From Caldilineaceae bacterium (GTDB taxonomy: Bacteria > Chloroflexota > Anaerolineae > Caldilineales > Caldilineaceae), in the NCBI GenBank assembly GCA_028819675.1, contig JAPPKT010000022.1, positions 1 through 14,925 on the forward strand: 14,925 nucleotides of DNA, given 5' to 3'. The notes beneath the pieces were generated by a model. The model made no database searches and was not told the origin of the DNA. It saw only the letters and a list, made by a program, of their open reading frames with translations. This document shows positions 6,902 to 14,692 of the stretch, piece by piece; the stretch's first letter is position 1; each line of letters starts with the position of its first letter. A program made the translations under genes and the position numbers.

Positions 6902-7918
6902 ATGGGGACGGAGAAGCCGAAGGGGCTGTATCTGCTGGGGGAGAGTGCCTTTGCCCGTATATACGGGGAAGACACGCGGCGGGACATCGAGGCGCATGTT
7001 GAGATCGTTGGGGCGTTGCAGACGCCTGAGACGGTCTCGGCGGACCCATCGGTGTTGGCGGATGTTTCGCTGATCTTTTCCGGCTGGGGTATGGCGCGGG
7101 TGGATGAGGCCTTTCTTGAGGCGGCGCCCAATCTGGAGGCGATCTTTTACGCTGCGGGTACGGTGCGCTACTTTGTGACCGATGCGCTGTGGGAGCGGGG
7201 CGTGCGCCTGACCAGCGGCTATGGCGCCAATGCCGAATTTGTGGCGCCGTACACGCTGGCGCAGATTATCCTCAGCCTGAAACGTGTCTGGCATTTCGCC
7301 AACAAGCTCCGTCAAGAGGGAACCTACAGCTCGTTTGATAAAGAGCCGCTGCCAGGCCTGTACACCGGCGTCGTCGGCCTGATCTCGCTGGGGCAGGTCG
7401 GGCTCCGGGTTGCGCGGCTGCTGCAAGAGACGCTGCCGGCGGTGCGCGTACTGGCTTACGACCCGTTTCTGACGCCGGTTTTGGCCGCGGAGCTGCACGT
7501 GGAGCCGGTCGGGTTGGAGGAGCTGTTCAGGAGCTGTGACGTGGTCTCGCTGCATACGCCGTGGCTGCCGGAAACGGTCGGCATGATTACGGGCGCGCAC
7601 CTGGCCTCGATGAAAGAGGGCGCGGCGTTTATCAACACGGCGCGCGGCGCGGTCGTGAACGAGCCGGAGATGGTCGCCGTGCTGCAGCAACGGCCAGATT
7701 TGTATGCGCTGCTGGATGTCACCCACCCGGAACCGCCGGCCGCGGGGTCGCCTCTCTACAGCCTGCCCAACGTGCTTCTCACTCCCCACATCGCCGGTGC
7801 GCACAACACCGAATGTCTGCTGATGGGCCGCACGATGGTGACCGAGCTGGCCCGCTACCTGGCGGGTGAACGCATGGAATACGAGGTCACGCAGGAGATG
7901 CTGCCGCTGCTGGCCTGA
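6902..7918 (+). CDS. D-2-hydroxyacid dehydrogenase (NAD-dependent)
   Basis: A 338-residue D-isomer-specific 2-hydroxyacid dehydrogenase. It interconverts a 2-hydroxy acid and a 2-keto acid with NAD(P). The nucleotide-binding motif GLISLGQVG is at 159-167, followed by Asp187 in AYDP. The catalytic set is Arg248 (NTARGAVVNE), Glu277 (HPEPP) and His296 (TPHIAGA). The reading frame opens at a GTG at 6821, but that codon overlaps heptad array E and the extra 27 residues are low-complexity Gly-rich sequence. The ATG at 6902 starts just before the first strand (KGLYLLG); the GTG at 6887 is a second candidate. The start is therefore uncertain within about 80 bases. The neighbours are epimerases on both sides, which fits a route through keto-sugar acids. 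The exact acid is not decidable. Confidence 0.87.
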   Translation: MGTEKPKGLYLLGESAFARIYGEDTRRDIEAHVEIVGALQTPETVSADPSVLADVSLIFSGWGMARVDEAFLEAAPNLEAIFYAAGTVRYFVTDALWERGVRLTSGYGANAEFVAPYTLAQIILSLKRVWHFANKLRQEGTYSSFDKEPLPGLYTGVVGLISLGQVGLRVARLLQETLPAVRVLAYDPFLTPVLAAELHVEPVGLEELFRSCDVVSLHTPWLPETVGMITGAHLASMKEGAAFINTARGAVVNEPEMVAVLQQRPDLYALLDVTHPEPPAAGSPLYSLPNVLLTPHIAGAHNTECLLMGRTMVTELARYLAGERMEYEVTQEMLPLLA

Positions 7919-7984
7919 TGCGGACCATCTTCTGGCCGCCCGAACATTTTGCCCGCGCAGTCTCCGTCCCCGACAGGATCACCT

Positions 7985-8761
7985 ATGTTTTTGCCCGGAC
8001 TCGTCTCCATAACTTTTCGCCAACTCTCTGTGGAGGAGATCATCGCCCTGGTGACGCAGGCCGGTCTGGCTGCGGTTGAGTGGGGCGGGGATATTCACGT
8101 TCCGCACGGGGACGAAGCGCAGGCGCGTACGGTCGCCCGCTTGGGCGCCGATTCCGGTCTGGACGCGGCGGCGTACGGCTCCTACTACCGCGTCGGGCAC
8201 CCCGAGACCGGACCTTTCGAAGCGGTGCTGGTCTCGGCGGTAGCGCTGGGCGCGCCGCAGATACGCGTATGGCCCGGGGAGCAGGGCAGCGACGAGGCGG
8301 ACGAGGCCTACTTTCAGACGGTGGTAGAGGACAGCCGCCGCATCGCCGACATGGCCCAGGCCGAGGAGATCGGCATCGTCTACGAGTTCCACGGCAATAC
8401 GCTTACCGACACGAATGCGGCGGCCTTGCATCTCCTGCAGAGCGTAGATCATGCCAATGTGCGCTCGCTGTGGCAGCCGCCGCGCTTCGCCGCGCGCGCC
8501 GACAACCTTGCCGGAATAGAGATGGTGCGGCCCTGGCTGGAACATCTGCATGTCTTCCACTGGCATCTGCAGACGGGTGAGCGCCGTCCCCTGGCAGAGG
8601 GCGAGGACCTGTGGCGGGACTATCTGGCGCAGGCGGGGGACCCCGAGCGCACGCGCTATGCGCTGCTGGAGTTCGTTGAGGACGACGCGCCGGAGGCTTT
8701 CCTGCGAGATGCGGCGACGCTGTTGAGGTGGCTCGGCGACCATCCCGCCGCGAGCAACTGA
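7985..8761 (+). CDS. Sugar phosphate isomerase/epimerase-like TIM barrel, paralogue 4 (altered site)
   Basis: A 258-residue TIM-barrel protein of the same superfamily, more divergent than the other three. Glu134 (VYEFHGNT), His residues around 189-194 (HVFHWH) and Glu229 (LLEF) are in the expected places. The metal-binding Asp of the usual WDP motif is replaced by Gln164 in LWQPP. If the substitution is real, the metal site differs from the classical epimerases and the reaction may differ too. I chose the ATG at 7985, just before the first strand (GLVSITF), with AGGA about 8 bases upstream. The TTG at 7949 would add a 12-residue Pro/Ser-rich tail. The gene lies 66 bases after the hydroxyacid dehydrogenase and 23 before the methyltransferase, so all three are likely co-transcribed. 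Confidence 0.82.
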   Translation: MFLPGLVSITFRQLSVEEIIALVTQAGLAAVEWGGDIHVPHGDEAQARTVARLGADSGLDAAAYGSYYRVGHPETGPFEAVLVSAVALGAPQIRVWPGEQGSDEADEAYFQTVVEDSRRIADMAQAEEIGIVYEFHGNTLTDTNAAALHLLQSVDHANVRSLWQPPRFAARADNLAGIEMVRPWLEHLHVFHWHLQTGERRPLAEGEDLWRDYLAQAGDPERTRYALLEFVEDDAPEAFLRDAATLLRWLGDHPAASN

Positions 8762-8784
8762 CCACGGTCCTCTGAACGCGACCC

Positions 8785-10089
8785 ATGGCCCACGTTCGCC
8801 AGCAGACCCCTACGGACGCGGATGGTTCTGACGCTGTTCTCGCGCTCATGGTCCGCCCCTGGGCGCCGGCAGCGGTCAGTCAGCATGTGCGCCTGGTGCT
8901 GGGGGATGCTGAGTGTGCTGCGTGCGACGCGGTCTGGGTGGAGATTGGCTATGGGCTGGAGGGCGCGCCGCTGACCTATCTGCGTCACATTCTGCAGGTT
9001 GACGGTTGGCACTTAGCCGAACCGATCGAACAGCTGCTCAGCGGCGAGACCCCTTACGCTACCTGGCGCAGCGGTTGCCCGCCGGCGTTGCTGATGGCGC
9101 GTGCCGGGGACGCCGACGCGCAGGGCAACCCGACTTATCAGCTGACGCTGCAGCTGACCGTCAGCGGGCTGACCGACGGTGGGCCACGGGACGGTTCAGC
9201 CATCACTTTTGCCCTAGACCGGATCGGTGGGGAGGAGCTTCTGCGTTTCGGCGAGGTGTTCGACCAGGAGCTGCGGCAGGCACTGGAATACTGGGGGGCC
9301 GACGGTGCTCTGACTGGTGGAGCGGCGGCGTCCGTCCTAGAGGTGAACAGTTTCAGCAGCCGCGTCAACGCGGCGGCCTATGATGCGCTCGGCAGCGACT
9401 ACAGCCATGACTATCTGGCCGAACCGTTTTTCCGGGAGGCGTTTGAGGGCTGGTTGGGGTTGCTGCCCGCCGGTGGCCGGGTACTGGAGGTCGGCTGCGG
9501 GCACGGGAGGCCGATTGCGGCCGCGCTGGCGGACGCGGGACAGCGCGTGACAGGCATTGACCCGTCAGCGCAGATGATCGCAGAGGCCCGGCAGGCTGTG
9601 CCGGGGCAGGATTTTCGTCAACTGGCACTGGTGGAGTTGGAGGAAACGGACGCTTTTGACGGGGCCTGCTGCTTCTTTTCGCTGCTGTGCATGGACCCGG
9701 TCGAACTGCGAATTGGTCTGGCGCGGCTGCACAGGGCGCTGAAAGCGGGTGCGCCGCTGCTGATTGTGTCCGGTGTGCCGGACCTGTTTACGCGTACGTC
9801 GCCCTTGCGCAGCGTACAGGGGCGGACCACCTGGGAATGGCCGTACGATCACGAGGACATGCCCGCCGTTCTGACGGCGGGCGGGCAGTGGCGGGTTGGG
9901 GCGCCGGCGGTACGGTTTTACGATACGGATACGCTTAAGCGGATCGAGGCAACTTCGCTGGACGAGCTGGCGGCTGATCCCCGTTATCTGCCCGGCGCTG
10001 AGATGTCCGATCCGCTGGCGTTTGCGACAGGGAAGCGGATTGTTAAGGGGGTGTATGCGCTTGTTGCGCGTAGGGCAGCAGGCGTGTAG
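8785..10089 (+). CDS. SAM-dependent methyltransferase with unidentified N-terminal domain
   Basis: A 434-residue protein. Residues about 195-345 are a class I SAM methyltransferase: motif I VLEVGCGHGRP at 233-243, the acidic residue of motif II Asp259 in VTGIDPS, and a later hydrophobic strand (PLLIVSG, about 324-330). The first 175 residues form a separate alpha/beta-looking domain that I do not recognise; it contains a WRSGCPPALL segment near 94-103. The C-terminal 90 residues (after TTWEWPYDHED) resemble lids of small-molecule or methyl-ester-type methyltransferases but give no substrate. No good ribosome site precedes the ATG at 8785, which is 23 bases after the epimerase stop, so translation may be coupled or start at the ATG at 8848. 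The link to sugar catabolism is positional only. Confidence 0.75.
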   Translation: MAHVRQQTPTDADGSDAVLALMVRPWAPAAVSQHVRLVLGDAECAACDAVWVEIGYGLEGAPLTYLRHILQVDGWHLAEPIEQLLSGETPYATWRSGCPPALLMARAGDADAQGNPTYQLTLQLTVSGLTDGGPRDGSAITFALDRIGGEELLRFGEVFDQELRQALEYWGADGALTGGAAASVLEVNSFSSRVNAAAYDALGSDYSHDYLAEPFFREAFEGWLGLLPAGGRVLEVGCGHGRPIAAALADAGQRVTGIDPSAQMIAEARQAVPGQDFRQLALVELEETDAFDGACCFFSLLCMDPVELRIGLARLHRALKAGAPLLIVSGVPDLFTRTSPLRSVQGRTTWEWPYDHEDMPAVLTAGGQWRVGAPAVRFYDTDTLKRIEATSLDELAADPRYLPGAEMSDPLAFATGKRIVKGVYALVARRAAGV

Positions 10090-10093
10090 CCCG

Positions 10094-10117
10094 TTGACTT
10101 TCCACGCAGGAAGTCAA
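10094..10117. terminator. Possible bidirectional hairpin between convergent genes
   Basis: TTGACTTTC (10094-10102) pairs with GGAAGTCAA (10109-10117), giving a 9-bp stem with one G-U pair and a 6-base loop. It starts 5 bases after the methyltransferase stop and lies downstream of the convergent LRR gene. No T-tract follows on either strand, so it would be an atypical terminator or only an RNA-end stabiliser. Confidence 0.35.
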
Positions 10118-10164
10118 GAGAGCGATAGTCGCAGAGTCTACAGGGATGGGCGCCGATGGGTCTG

Positions 10165-13100
10165 TTACCGATCCCGGGGCGTAACCACCTGTACGTTTTG
10201 AGCATTGGTTGCGGTTACCAGCGGTCCGTAAACCCATCCTGTCCGATCCCCAATGTCAATCTGCCACCAGTCGCCAGCACCGGGGCTCTTGCCGGTGATG
10301 ACGAATCGTTCGCCAGGCGGGGCTGTTCCCAGGATAGCATAATTGGTGCCTGGGCCTTCTCGTACGTTTATGCGAGTATTTATCGTCAGCCAAGGCCTCA
10401 GGGGCGTCAGGGTAGCTGTGGCGCGGGCTTGGTCTACAGAGACAAGGTACCCAGCCGGCGCGTGCCAACTTGAGTGTACGTTTTCGACGTCTACATAGTA
10501 CTCCCCAGTAAAGGGCGCTTGGAAGACAATTTTTGCGTCACCCCCGAACAGGCCTCCACCGCTGTTCTGATCTCTTATCCAAACCCCTAACGTCTCCTCC
10601 TGATAACCCCATACAGTAAGCTGGGTGTCGGCCAAGATTGATCGCGCCACAATCTCAACTGTCTCATTTCTCTCCAGATAAAGGAAAAAGTAATCAACAT
10701 TGGATGGGAAGTCGATGTTGCCGTGGAGGATCTCTCCAACCTGGATCCTCCTGCCTCGGTCTGGTTCATCGAAATGAACAAGACGGCGATTCGCTTCCAA
10801 GGTAATCTCATCGGAGACGTACGACGGGATCAGAAAGAGCGGCCCATGGCTTCTTGTGACAAAGGAATGTGAACTGGTTTCAGAATCTGCGTGTTTGTTG
10901 CCATATTTGTCAAGAATTTGGAAACTGACATCTTCTGCGCCAACAAACCTGATTTGAATTGCAGTTCCAGCTGGTTCATTGATGATATAGGCGTCGCCAA
11001 AGTTTTGCGACGTCAGTCTGTGACGGAGAGAACCGCCGTCCAAATTGATTTCTCTCTTTCCAAGGCCGGAAGGATCACGGCCTGCGATCAGTTGGCGGAC
11101 ACGTGGCAAAAGGTCGGCAGACGAGGCGGCAAGACCGAACTCCCTGAAGGCTCTAAAACCACTGATCCCGATCACAGCGCCCGTATCGGAGACAAGCGCG
11201 CCGCCACTTTGTCCTCCTGTGATTGCAGCATCGGTCTGGAAATAGGTGATGCCAACCGGCTCCCACTCTCGCAGCCGTGACAAGATTCCCCGAGTCATCG
11301 TCGTTTGTGGATAGGCTTCGACCTCGGCTGGATAGCCAATCAGATACACTTCGGAGCCAATCGATGTGTTCTCTCCGTCAAGCATAGGCAAGGGTTCCAC
11401 GGGGGTAGAAATTGGGCCAAGAACGGCTAAGTCCACCAACAGGTCCCAGCCTACTACTGGCACTTCCCTGTAAACGGAACCGTCCGGGAACACGACGACT
11501 ACTGCGTTGAACGGCCAGACCACATGGGCGTTCGTCACTACGTATCCCCCTTCGACGAGCACGCCGCTGCCGGTGCTGACACCCGTATGAATGAAGGCGA
11601 CTGCGGACGAGACCATTTCAAAGATTCGGGCGGAAGAGACCTTCTCTGTGGTTGCCGCAGATGTCGAGGTTGTCGCAGCTGTGGCGAAGCAGAACGGCAA
11701 CTCAAGATCCTCAAAGTCATTGCCTTCAACGTTTTCCCAAATGGCAGGAACACACCCTTCCAAGCGGTTACCTGAAAGATAGAGCTGTTCGAGCTTAGAG
11801 AGCTTGCCCAATTCTGGTGGGATATCGCCACTCAGGTTGTTGTCTGCGAGGCCTAGCCCGGTCAGTTTTGTCAGGTTGCCCAATTCCGAGGGCACAGCCC
11901 CAGTCAACCGGTTGTTCCAAAGGCTCAGCCCTGTCAATTTTGTCAGGTTGCCTAACTCTGAGGGGATCTCTCCACTCAATTGATTCGAGTGGAGGAACAG
12001 ATATTCCAGGTTGGAAAGATTGCCAAGCTCTGGCGGGATGGTCCCGCTCAATTTGTTTTGCCCTAGATATAACGCTTTCAATTCTGTAAGTTTATTCAGT
12101 GTTGGCGGAATTGGTCCACTTAGTTGATTCTCCGTAAGACTTAGCCATTCCAGGTATTCCAGATCGCCCAGTTCTATCGGAATTACCCCAGTCAATTTAT
12201 TTGAGTAGAGCCCTAACTCTTCTAGATTGCTTAAGTGTCCCAACTCAGTCGGGATCGTTCCGCCCAACTCGTTGTTCCCCAGGTGCAGCATTTCAAGGTT
12301 GGCAAGCCTGCCCAATTCTGGAGGAATTGTTCCGATCAGTTCGTTGCTCCAGAGGCTGAGCTCAATCAAGTTGGAAAGGGCGCCCAAGGCCGTCGGAAGT
12401 GTCCCGTTTAACTGGTTCTCTGAAAGATACAAGGCTTCCAGATGGGTTAGATGGCCTAATTCTGATGGAATCGTACCATTCAGTTCATTGTCCGAAAGGT
12501 CCAATTCAATAACGCGATCATTCTCGTCTGTGATGACGCCAAACCATGTCCCGATTGGCTTGTTGCTCAGCCAATTCTGGTTGCTCGTCCAGTTGTCGCC
12601 GCCAGTGGCCTCATAAAGGGCAATCAGCGCGTCTTCGTCTGTGCAAATGGGCAACCTAATCTCGTCCAGATCATTTTCCTTAACATCCTGCCATACTTCG
12701 GGTACACATCCGGTTAACCGGTTATCAGCAAGGTAAAGCCATTCCAGGCCGGAGAGTGTATTCAGTTGCGGCGGGATTCGGCCCGTCAGCCGATTGAAAC
12801 TGAGGGCCAACCCTTTCAGTTGTGTCAGGTTTCCAAGTTCTGATGGAATCGTTTCGCTCAACCGGTTTCCCGATAGAGCAAGTGATTCCAACTGGGCAAG
12901 TTCTCCCAATTCTGGGGGTATCAAACCACTCAACTGGTTCGAGTGAAGGTAGAGCAGGGTCAGTTTAGTAAGGTTTCCGAGTTCTGGTGGAACAGCCCCG
13001 CTCAGCCGATTCGCCGCGAGGCTCAACCCTTCCAGATTGGCAAGGTTTCCAAGTTCTGGAGGAATCGAACCACTTAACTGATTCGAAAAGACACTCAGCA

Positions 13101-14373
13101 GTGTCAATTTGGAAAGGTAGCTCAGTTCTGAAGGAATCGTCCCGTTCAGACTGTTCTGTGAAAGAATTAGCCACTCCAGTTTGGAAAGGTTGCCTAGTTC
13201 TGACGGAATCGAGCCACTCAGCTCGTTTTCCGAAAGATTCAGTTCAATGACACGGCCACTGTCGTCCGCAATAACCCCGTACCAGTCCCCAAGCGGCCTG
13301 TTGCTCAGCCAGTTTCTATTTTCAAGCCAATTATCGCCGTCCGTAGCTTCGTAAAGCGCAACCAATACGTCTCTATCCGAACAGAACTGCAAACCGACAT
13401 CATCCAGATCACTGTCTTCAATATCACGCCAAATCTCGGGCAGGCATCCAACTAATTGGTTGTCTGCAAGGAATAGCTGTGTCAGTCCCGTAAGATTTTC
13501 CAGATCTGGCGGAACAGTTCCGCTTAGTTCATTACCCCAAAGACTCAGGCCCTCCAGGTTAATGAGGTTGCCCAACTCTGGTGGAATCGCTCCGCTCAAT
13601 TGATTGTCCGAAAGGGCGAGCATCGTTAGATTAGTCAGATTGCCTAACACTGATGGGATCGTTCCATTCAATTGGTTTCCCCAGAGGAACAGTCTTTCAA
13701 GGTTCGTGAGGTTGCCCAATTCTGACGGTATCGTCCCGCTTAATCGGTTGTCCGAGAGGTACAGCCATCCCAGGTTGGTGAGATTGCCCAACTCTGGCGG
13801 AATCGATCCATCCAGCTGGTTGCCCCAGAGGAACAAGTACCTCAGATTGTTGAGTTTCGCCAGATCTGAAGGAATTGTCCCGCGCAGATTATTATTAAAG
13901 AGGGCCAACGCTCCCAGGTTGGTGAGGTTGCCTAACTCGGATGGAATCGTGCCGCTCAGTCGGTTTTCGAAGAGATTCAGCGCTTCCAGGTTGGTGAGGC
14001 TGCCCAGTTCCGGTGGAATCACTCCTCTCAACTGATTTTGTGAGAGATTCAGCCTTTCCAGGTTGGAGAGGTTACCCAACTCGGATGGAATCGTGCCGTT
14101 CAGCTCGTTTTCCGAAAGATCCAGCTCAACGACGCGGCCGTTTCGGTCCGTTGTGACGCCATGCCAGGAATCGAGCGATGCATTGGAGAGCCAGTTCCTG
14201 TTGTTCGTCCAGTTGTCGCCGTCGGTATCCTGGTAGAGCGCCACCAGGGCGTCCCTCTCTGCATCCTTGGCCGGAGCAGTAGGTGAAGATGCATGGGCCG
14301 CAGGGCCTTTCAGCCCGGCGATTAAGGCACACACAGCAAAGACGGCAATCAGGACTCTGAAAAATGACTGCAT
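10165..14373 (-). CDS. Secreted multidomain LRR / trypsin-like protease / PPC-like / SH3b protein
   Basis: A 1402-residue exported protein. The signal peptide is residues 1-28 (LIAVFAVCALIAGL core, cleavage after AHA). Three LRR modules follow (about 37-331, 332-577, 578-895). Each opens with a (V/I)ALY-x2-T-x-GDNW cap, runs through 10, 8 or 11 plant-type 24-residue repeats (NxLxGxIPxELGNL), and closes with GC(L/V)PxxW and a final Cys. Residues about 912-1095 form a trypsin/HtrA-like protease with His950 (TNAHVV), Asp981 (DLAVL) and Ser1056 (GQSGG). A PPC-like beta region (about 1200-1315) and an SH3b domain (about 1329-1388, INVREGPGTNY) follow. I chose the ATG at 14373: it has AGGAGGG just upstream and begins the signal peptide, whereas the longer frame from 14592 adds 73 unconvincing residues. 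It probably acts outside the cell, binding and cutting a protein or wall-bound target. Confidence 0.9.
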   Translation of the reverse strand: MQSFFRVLIAVFAVCALIAGLKGPAAHASSPTAPAKDAERDALVALYQDTDGDNWTNNRNWLSNASLDSWHGVTTDRNGRVVELDLSENELNGTIPSELGNLSNLERLNLSQNQLRGVIPPELGSLTNLEALNLFENRLSGTIPSELGNLTNLGALALFNNNLRGTIPSDLAKLNNLRYLFLWGNQLDGSIPPELGNLTNLGWLYLSDNRLSGTIPSELGNLTNLERLFLWGNQLNGTIPSVLGNLTNLTMLALSDNQLSGAIPPELGNLINLEGLSLWGNELSGTVPPDLENLTGLTQLFLADNQLVGCLPEIWRDIEDSDLDDVGLQFCSDRDVLVALYEATDGDNWLENRNWLSNRPLGDWYGVIADDSGRVIELNLSENELSGSIPSELGNLSKLEWLILSQNSLNGTIPSELSYLSKLTLLSVFSNQLSGSIPPELGNLANLEGLSLAANRLSGAVPPELGNLTKLTLLYLHSNQLSGLIPPELGELAQLESLALSGNRLSETIPSELGNLTQLKGLALSFNRLTGRIPPQLNTLSGLEWLYLADNRLTGCVPEVWQDVKENDLDEIRLPICTDEDALIALYEATGGDNWTSNQNWLSNKPIGTWFGVITDENDRVIELDLSDNELNGTIPSELGHLTHLEALYLSENQLNGTLPTALGALSNLIELSLWSNELIGTIPPELGRLANLEMLHLGNNELGGTIPTELGHLSNLEELGLYSNKLTGVIPIELGDLEYLEWLSLTENQLSGPIPPTLNKLTELKALYLGQNKLSGTIPPELGNLSNLEYLFLHSNQLSGEIPSELGNLTKLTGLSLWNNRLTGAVPSELGNLTKLTGLGLADNNLSGDIPPELGKLSKLEQLYLSGNRLEGCVPAIWENVEGNDFEDLELPFCFATAATTSTSAATTEKVSSARIFEMVSSAVAFIHTGVSTGSGVLVEGGYVVTNAHVVWPFNAVVVVFPDGSVYREVPVVGWDLLVDLAVLGPISTPVEPLPMLDGENTSIGSEVYLIGYPAEVEAYPQTTMTRGILSRLREWEPVGITYFQTDAAITGGQSGGALVSDTGAVIGISGFRAFREFGLAASSADLLPRVRQLIAGRDPSGLGKREINLDGGSLRHRLTSQNFGDAYIINEPAGTAIQIRFVGAEDVSFQILDKYGNKHADSETSSHSFVTRSHGPLFLIPSYVSDEITLEANRRLVHFDEPDRGRRIQVGEILHGNIDFPSNVDYFFLYLERNETVEIVARSILADTQLTVWGYQEETLGVWIRDQNSGGGLFGGDAKIVFQAPFTGEYYVDVENVHSSWHAPAGYLVSVDQARATATLTPLRPWLTINTRINVREGPGTNYAILGTAPPGERFVITGKSPGAGDWWQIDIGDRTGWVYGPLVTATNAQNVQVVTPRDR
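11722..14133 (-). repeat. 29 LRR-coding 72-base repeats in three arrays
   Basis: Within the LRR gene, 72-base units encode 24-residue leucine-rich repeats: ten at 13414-14133, eight at 12676-13251 and eleven at 11722-12513. The arrays are separated by cap-coding segments. Units such as SGTIPSELGNLTN recur nearly unchanged, so recombination within the gene, and misassembly from short reads, are both plausible. All units keep frame and no stop interrupts them. Confidence 0.85.
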
Positions 14374-14456
14374 GAAATCCCTCCTGCGTGCTGAATGGAC
14401 GGACCGAGTCGAAATACCTGAAAATTCAGAAGGAAATGGTGCGAGGAACCAATCTG

Positions 14457-14462
14457 ATTGTA
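14457..14462 (-). promoter_or_regulatory. Candidate -10 element of the LRR gene
   Basis: On the minus strand this reads TACAAT, five of six matches to the sigma-70 -10 consensus, in an A/T-rich patch. The corresponding -35 position (about 14480-14486, read as TTTCCC or TTCCCG) is a poor match. It would give a leader of roughly 80 bases before the ATG at 14373. Confidence 0.28.
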
Positions 14463-14505
14463 CAAAACATTTACGAAACCGGGAAATTGGACGGAGAACA
14501 GGAAA

Positions 14506-14530
14506 CCCCCGGGCCTGAGAGACCCGGGGG
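14506..14530 (-). terminator. GC-rich hairpin downstream of the alcohol dehydrogenase
   Basis: CCCCCGGG (14506-14513) and CCCGGGGG (14523-14530) form a perfect 8-bp stem around a 9-base loop. On the minus strand it is followed by TTTCC, a short U-run. It lies 162 bases after the stop of the minus-strand dehydrogenase and before the LRR promoter region, the right order for a terminator insulating the two genes. The long distance and short U-run make it only moderately convincing. Confidence 0.5.
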
Positions 14531-14692
14531 CGAAATACCGTTATCAATTGGTTTCGAAGGTGTCTTCGTTCTCGTTTCGCTGTCGAGTTCAACCTTTTCG
14601 CAATCGGCGAAGATCTCGCGGTATGAGTGCAGTTGCGGAAACTGTCTCGGGATAGATGGCTCGAAAACTATACGCCGCGAACAGAATCCCCC

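Larger units (their letters stand above)
14374..14692. other. Intergenic region between LRR gene and alcohol dehydrogenase
   Basis: This 319-base gap has no supported gene. It contains the LRR ribosome site (minus-strand AGGAGGG, about 14379-14386), the candidate -10 at 14457-14462, the GC-rich hairpin at 14506-14530, and a small inverted repeat CGAAG/CTTCG at 14555-14568. The rest, including 14570-14692, shows nothing I can assign. Confidence 0.6.

Noticed and set aside
164..8761. The four epimerases as recent tandem duplicates
   Set aside because: They share only fold-level motifs and differ at catalytic positions and in length; no long identical DNA stretches were seen between them.
12227..12616. 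Plus-strand open frames with repetitive protein opposite the LRR arrays (also 13604-14035)
   Set aside because: Their repetitiveness mirrors the 72-base LRR units on the other strand; no ribosome site, and the minus-strand frame has full domain support.
14374..14592. A longer start for the LRR protein adding 73 residues
   Set aside because: The added part is basic and lacks domain features; the ATG at 14373 has a strong AGGAGGG site and begins a clear signal peptide.
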